Source of the DNA: Fulvimarina pelagi HTCC2506
GTDB lineage: Bacteria > Pseudomonadota > Alphaproteobacteria > Rhizobiales > Rhizobiaceae
Direction of reading: 5' to 3'
Assembly: GCF_000153705.1 (NCBI RefSeq)
Contig: NZ_DS022272.1
Coordinates: 2,926,798-2,990,797 of the forward strand
DNA length: 64,000 bases
The translations under genes were made by a program, and so were the position numbers. Each line of letters begins with the position of its first letter. Position 1 is the stretch's first letter. Under the pieces are notes generated by a model. That model worked only from the letters and a program-made list of their open reading frames with translations. It did not search any database and was not told the DNA's origin. Positions 60,177 to 64,000 of the stretch are shown here, piece by piece.

Positions 60177-60231
60177 TAAGACGGCAAATCAAGACCTGTT
60201 TGCGTTCTTCAATACTATTTCGAAAGGCGCG

Positions 60232-60771
60232 TCAGTAATCGACGACACCATCGAGTGCGTAGTGCTTCACCGTCTTGCGGTTCTCGATAAGCGTGTCGAT
60301 CGACGGCTCTCCCTTCATCGCGCGGGCGATTGCGAGCTTTGTCGCCTCGTAATTCGTTCGGTAAAGATCGGACTTGTCGAGGTTCTCGTCCTCGGCGCAG
60401 CGTGGGTCGAGCCAGATCGTCACGATCATGCAGATGTCGTCGACAATGGCCTTCGGGATCACGCCCTCGATCACGCAGTCGACGATCGCATCGCCGGTCG
60501 CCGCCTGCACGACGCCGCCGAGAAGCTCGACATAGGCCTCCGAATGGATCGTCGCCTTGGTGGTCATCATCGTCGCCGGGCGAACCATTTGATTCAGGTC
60601 TCGCACGACGAACATCCGCGTATGGCCGACGGTCTGGCCAAGCATGCCGGCAAAGGCATGACCCACGGGTCCCGAGAGCGAACCGATGACGATTTCGGGC
60701 ATGGCGTCTGTCGCCTGCCCCTCTGCGGCGAGAACCGTCGCCTCGCCAGTGCGCATGATGATGTCGGACAC
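60232..60771 (-). CDS. formaldehyde-activating enzyme (Fae) family protein, divergent
   Basis: 179 residues from a GTG at 60771 with AAGGA at proper spacing. The C-terminal half carries the Fae signature N-Y-E-A-T-K-L-A-I-A-R-A-M-K-G-E-P, with the following ENRKTVKHYA, and the middle has DAIVDCVIEGVIPKAIVDDI. Canonical Fae condenses formaldehyde with tetrahydromethanopterin and has a His in the N-terminal A-H-I-D-L-I-I-G stretch. Here that stretch reads A-M-P-E-I-V-I-G, so the His is replaced. It may bind an alternative aldehyde or pterin, or be a sensor-like paralogue. No methanopterin gene is in the window. Confidence 0.82.
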   Translation of the reverse strand: MSDIIMRTGEATVLAAEGQATDAMPEIVIGSLSGPVGHAFAGMLGQTVGHTRMFVVRDLNQMVRPATMMTTKATIHSEAYVELLGGVVQAATGDAIVDCVIEGVIPKAIVDDICMIVTIWLDPRCAEDENLDKSDLYRTNYEATKLAIARAMKGEPSIDTLIENRKTVKHYALDGVVDY

Positions 60772-61163
60772 GTTTGATTTCCTTCGGTAAGGGGGGACGG
60801 GCTCGCATGCATCGCGCGTTCGGAGCCATCTTTCGGGTGGTTCTCTAGGGGTTTTCGATGGCACTCGGCAAGAGCGCTGGAATCGGGTTTCCCAGCCGTT
60901 TGCACGCGTTCCAAACCGCGCTTTCCGACGCGTTCAAGCGCAAGATGAGGATTACGGGCGATGCCACGCGTTGCGAGCGCTTCGAGCAACCGCTCGCGTT
61001 GCTCCTTTCTCGTCCGTCAGCTGGAACCCGCCCCACTGAGTGGCGGGGCCCGATCGGAGTCAGCGCAGAATCAATCGCGATGATGCACTCGAACCTCGCA
61101 ATAGATCATACTAAATTCGTTGTTCCCGGTCTGAACGTGGGCTGTCGACGGGCCGGGCCGGCC
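60772..61163. other. 392-base stretch between the Fae-like and MOSC genes
   Basis: It holds the upstream region of the Fae-like gene. A GC-rich hairpin (61027-61048; CCCGCC and GGCGGG arms, 2-base bulge) is visible but has no T-run. Open frames crossing it are antisense shadows of neighbours. No RNA gene recognised. Confidence 0.5.
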
Positions 61164-62027
61164 TCAGCCGCGTACCACTTCCCCGTCCCGATGCTCCAAC
61201 ACCTCCACTCGATCGCCGACATCAAGCCGCCCTTCGCCCCGTGGGACCGCGTTCCAGCCGAAGAGAACGCCGGGGACGCGGCGGTCGGCGGAAAACCGCG
61301 TCTCTCGCAGGATTTGAAGTGGTTGTTCGCCTGTCACCACGCCGTCCAGCTGGTCGATCGTCGTCACCTTGCAGCGCGCACAGGGCTTGACGAGATCGAG
61401 GGTAACGCCGCCGATGCGGATCGTCCTCCACGTGTCCTCTCGCCAGGGCCCGCTGTCGTCGATCACGAGATTGGGCCGAAAGCGACCCATGGGGACCGGC
61501 TCTTCGCCGTCGTAGACGAGCCGCGAATTGAGGTCGCGTAAGGAGTCCGTGGTGGCGATCAGTAGCGGATAGCCGTCCGCCAGCGAAACCGGGCTCTCGG
61601 CCGGAGCGAAGTCCATGTCCGCCTGCCGGTCGATCCGGTCCTGGTAGATCAACCGCACATCCTCGCCGAACCAGCGCGAGAGCGCGTTGTTCGTTTCCTC
61701 GCCCGCGAGCGCCACATCGAGTTCGTTCTGCCACAACCGGGCATCGACGCGCTCTGATCCGTCCGGAAACGGTACGAAGCGTTCCGCCTCCTCACCGAAG
61801 GTTAGGATCAGGCCGTCCTCGGTCGGCTCGGCGTCGAGCCGGGCAAGCGCGGGCAGATCGCGCTGGGACTGGAAGCGCCCGTCCGCGTCGATCAGCATCC
61901 AGCGCCGGTCCCGGGCGAGGCCTTCGCGATGGAGTTCGGCAGATTCGAGACCAAGCGAGCGTCCGCCCTTCACCGGATGAATGTGGATGGCGCCGAGCTT
62001 CAACGTCAATTTCTCCTTCGGCCGCAT
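61164..62027 (-). CDS. MOSC-domain protein (YcbX-like)
   Basis: 287 residues. The N-terminal beta-barrel domain has IHIHPVKGGRSLGLESAELHREGLARDRRWMLID. The MOSC domain with the molybdenum-ligand-type Cys lies in K-P-C-A-R-C-K-V-T-T-I-D (about 232-243), preceded by MGRFRPNLVIDDSGPWREDTWRTIRIGG. Related YcbX/mARC-type enzymes reduce N-hydroxylated compounds using molybdenum cofactor. The YcbX-type ferredoxin domain is absent, so electrons would come from a separate partner. Confidence 0.87.
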   Translation of the reverse strand: MRPKEKLTLKLGAIHIHPVKGGRSLGLESAELHREGLARDRRWMLIDADGRFQSQRDLPALARLDAEPTEDGLILTFGEEAERFVPFPDGSERVDARLWQNELDVALAGEETNNALSRWFGEDVRLIYQDRIDRQADMDFAPAESPVSLADGYPLLIATTDSLRDLNSRLVYDGEEPVPMGRFRPNLVIDDSGPWREDTWRTIRIGGVTLDLVKPCARCKVTTIDQLDGVVTGEQPLQILRETRFSADRRVPGVLFGWNAVPRGEGRLDVGDRVEVLEHRDGEVVRG

Positions 62028-62304
62028 GTCACCGACGTCAGCCGATCAGGTCTGAGCGCTATACGCTTTTGATCGATTTGGTACCCGCCGAATGTCTAAA
62101 AGGCCGGGGTCTACGCATATCCTGACTGTTATGGGCCGCAGTCCCGCATCTGAGTGGCTTCACGTGGAATTGCAATCCTGACCCGAATGACGGTGATAAA
62201 CTTCGCACCGAGCTTATCAGCTCTCGAGACCCTTCGTCCTTTTGCGCAATTTCGGACGAACCGCCTGACTTCTCCTCGGAATTGCACTCGAAAGAAGGTC
62301 CATT

Positions 62305-62439
62305 ATGGCCAAAGGACAGATGCGCGGGAACAAGGAAATCCGCAAACCTAAAGCCGACAAGAAAGCTGTGAAACCCGAGCCGGCTGCGGTCGCAACGCCG
62401 GCAAAGTTCGCAAAGAGCCAGGACGGGAAGAAGAAGTAG
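62305..62439 (+). CDS. very small, highly basic conserved protein
   Basis: A 44-residue frame from the ATG at 62305, preceded by AAGAAGG, ending at TAG 62437-62439. The product starts MAKGQMRGNKEIRKPKADKK and ends A-K-S-Q-D-G-K-K-K, with Lys in about one quarter of positions. This matches in style a small cytosolic family seen in many Hyphomicrobiales (MAKGQMR-N-KE-RKPK). Function unknown; nucleic-acid binding is a guess from charge. It has its own start region and no overlap with neighbours. Confidence 0.72.
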   Translation: MAKGQMRGNKEIRKPKADKKAVKPEPAAVATPAKFAKSQDGKKK

Positions 62440-62626
62440 GCACCCTCGCTGGGGGTCACTGGCGGTCGAAGCTCACACGCCATCATGGTTCGATCGCGCG
62501 GTGATCCACGAAGGCAACGCTCGTGGTCAACGACTTCCGCGGCGTTTCCCATCACGGTCGCTCGAACCATCGGACGCTCAAGGGGCATCGCATGGTCTTG
62601 CGGTGCCCCTCTTTCGCGATTGCCGC

Positions 62627-64000
62627 TCAGCCGGCGAGATCGGCGAGGAGGCCTGCGGCTACCGTTAGGCGTGGGACGGAAGCCTCGCCGCTGCCCGTCA
62701 GCGTGCGGATCTGGTTGCCGATCCGTTTTGCATGGTCCCCCTGATCTTCGCTCCACGCCGTGACGGGATTGTCCGCATCGCCATAGCTCTTGAGCGCAGT
62801 CTCAGTCAGTTTTCGACGTGCCTCCGCAATCTGACTGCCCGACCGGTCGAGTGCCAGAATTTCGTAGTAGTCCGCCGCTTCGATTCCGAAGATTGCCGAC
62901 TCCAGTCGTCCGATCTCGAAACGCTCGGTCATGCCGAAATAAGTCGCCATCACCGCTTCCGGCGGCTTCGATGTTTCACGTGAAACAGAGGCGATGTCCG
63001 GCACCAGTGCAACGAGCGGCAGGGCCGCCAGATCCTCGGACAGATCCTGCGGTACGCCGTTCGCGGCCCAGGCTTCGGCGCTCGCCTTCGTATCGGCGCG
63101 GGAGGCGTCCGAGGCGAGATCGAGCAATTTCGGCTTCAGCTGCTCCAGTGCATTGCGGCATTCGACCACGACACCGGTCAGACCACTGGAGAAGGTCTCG
63201 TTGCGCACGAACCAACGGGTTGACCGGCGCAGGAACGCCGCAACGGCCTCGTAGAGATCGTTCTGCAGCTCGCCGTCGATCTTCGTATCGAGCGCATCGA
63301 TCCTGTCGGTGAGCGCTGCGACATTGAGCCCGTCATGGGAGGCGACGAAGCTGCGGACGATCCGCGATGGCGAGGCCCCCGTCGCCTCGCGGATCACAGT
63401 GAGGAATGTCGGCCCGCAGCGATTGGCAAGCTCGTTCGACAGGATCGTCGCGACGATTTCACGCTTCAGCCGGTGGCTCTCGATATCCCGCGCGAAATCG
63501 CGACGCATCGGGCCGGGGAAGTAGTCGTGCAGCCGATCCTCCAGATAGGGATCGTCCGGCAGGTCGCTGTCGACCAGCTGGTCGAACAGCGTCAGCTTGG
63601 AATAGGCGAGCAGCACCGCAACTTCGGGCCGGGCCAAACCGCCGCCGGTCGCCTTCAGATCGGCGATTGCCCCATCCGCAGGCAGCACTTCGACCGCTCT
63701 GTCGAGATCGCCGGTCTCTTCGAGCGCGGCCATGAAGCGCGACTGCAACGGCAGGATCGCATTGCCTTTCCGCGCATCGAGCGAGATCGCCAGCGTCTGC
63801 TCGTAATTGTTGACGAGGACGAGCCGGGAGACGTTCTCCGTCATCGACGCGAGAAGCGTGTTGCGGGCGTCCCGATCGAGCCGCCCCTCCTCCATTGCCG
63901 ATTTCAGCGCGATCTTGATGTTCACCTCGACGTCGGATGTGTTGACGCCGGCAGAGTTGTCGATCGCGTCAGAATTGATCCGTCCGCCGCTCCGGGCGAA
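62627..64000 (-). CDS. NAD-dependent glutamate dehydrogenase (large, GDH180-type), C-terminal part
   Basis: The gene enters from the right edge and ends at 62627, giving 457 residues of an enzyme that is about 1600 long. The edge segment reads RINSDAIDNSAGVNTSDVEVNIKI, the conserved catalytic-domain block of bacterial NAD-GDH, followed by LVLVNNYEQTLAISLDARK and GGGLARPEVAVLLAYSKLTL. It oxidises glutamate to 2-oxoglutarate and ammonia in glutamate catabolism. A perfect parS site (62972-62987) is embedded and read as V-S-R-E-T. Confidence 0.93.
   Translation of the reverse strand, partial: FARSGGRINSDAIDNSAGVNTSDVEVNIKIALKSAMEEGRLDRDARNTLLASMTENVSRLVLVNNYEQTLAISLDARKGNAILPLQSRFMAALEETGDLDRAVEVLPADGAIADLKATGGGLARPEVAVLLAYSKLTLFDQLVDSDLPDDPYLEDRLHDYFPGPMRRDFARDIESHRLKREIVATILSNELANRCGPTFLTVIREATGASPSRIVRSFVASHDGLNVAALTDRIDALDTKIDGELQNDLYEAVAAFLRRSTRWFVRNETFSSGLTGVVVECRNALEQLKPKLLDLASDASRADTKASAEAWAANGVPQDLSEDLAALPLVALVPDIASVSRETSKPPEAVMATYFGMTERFEIGRLESAIFGIEAADYYEILALDRSGSQIAEARRKLTETALKSYGDADNPVTAWSEDQGDHAKRIGNQIRTLTGSGEASVPRLTVAAGLLADLAG
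62972..62987. promoter_or_regulatory. parS site (perfect ParB binding consensus)
   Basis: TGTTTCACGTGAAACA, identical to the 16-bp universal bacterial parS consensus. It lies within the NAD-GDH coding region, in frame as GTT TCA CGT GAA ACA on the minus strand, so the protein tolerates it. Function as the ParB loading site near the origin follows from established knowledge of the motif. Confidence 0.9.

Noticed and set aside
61027..61048. GC-rich hairpin between the Fae-like and MOSC genes as a terminator
   Set aside because: It has a bulge and no T-run, and lies over 100 bases past the MOSC stop.
62156..62170. CTTCACGTGGAATT as a further parS site
   Set aside because: Only the central CACGTG and a few flanking bases match; the arms are not symmetrical.

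Overview
The window looks like an ordinary, GC-rich core chromosome segment of an alphaproteobacterium of the order Hyphomicrobiales (Rhizobiales). Support comes from the fliF–(fliH-like)–motB–motC–motD/fliK flagellar order, a SAM-II riboswitch on metZ, a GTTC-N7-GTTC LexA box on an imuA-imuB-dnaE2 cassette, a TTAA-N7-TTAA CtrA box before fliF, a PetP/PetR-like regulator pair, a leuS-lptE-holA operon and a giant NAD-glutamate dehydrogenase. An Aurantimonadaceae-like or rhizobial marine or plant-associated lineage would fit, but the sequence does not settle the genus. I see no insertion sequence, prophage, CRISPR array, tRNA or rRNA.

Layout. 1-5.1 kb (minus): a caa3-type cytochrome c oxidase operon (coxB with a haem c domain, fused coxA-coxC, a small membrane protein, CtaG, a cytochrome c cut by the window edge). 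5.2-11.5 kb (minus): the SOS mutagenesis cassette imuA-imuB-dnaE2. 11.6-20.2 kb (minus): a D,D-carboxypeptidase, a lipoprotein, ileS, two SDR oxidoreductases, ribF and a HAD phosphatase. 20.4-22.6 kb (plus): groES-groEL with an RpoH-type promoter, a CIRCE operator and a terminator. 22.7-24.1 kb: an Rrf2 regulator and a TauE/SafE exporter. 24.2-31.2 kb: the flagellar operon. 31.3-37.1 kb: a dCTP deaminase, riboswitch-controlled metZ, a second TauE, a polyol dehydrogenase and a GST. 37.2-41.5 kb (minus): a lytic transglycosylase, a small conserved protein, acsA and a DUF1761 protein. 41.7-48.2 kb: ycaQ-like, then holA, lptE and leuS (minus), and yggS. 48.2-55.7 kb: a metallopeptidase, a DUF2852 protein, a YqaA-like protein, TadE/TadG, an SLC13 carrier and a secreted GDPD. 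56.2-60.2 kb: a BCAT and a MarR / response regulator / histidine kinase operon. 60.2-64 kb: a divergent formaldehyde-activating enzyme, a MOSC protein, a 44-residue basic protein and the C-terminal end of NAD-GDH.

The most notable non-coding signal is a set of ParB-binding (parS) sites. There is one perfect 16-bp site inside the NAD-GDH coding sequence (62972-62987), one with the full 14-bp core directly after yggS (48197-48212), and one with a single central change inside the SLC13 gene (54148-54163). As leuS-lptE-holA adjoins parB-parA-gidB-gidA in many rhizobia, the right half of this window probably lies near the chromosome origin, with the par genes moved elsewhere. The second point of interest is a Fae-family protein that lacks the histidine proposed as catalytic. 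I did not find a convincing wholly new multi-gene system; most of the window is housekeeping DNA with unusually readable regulatory sites.
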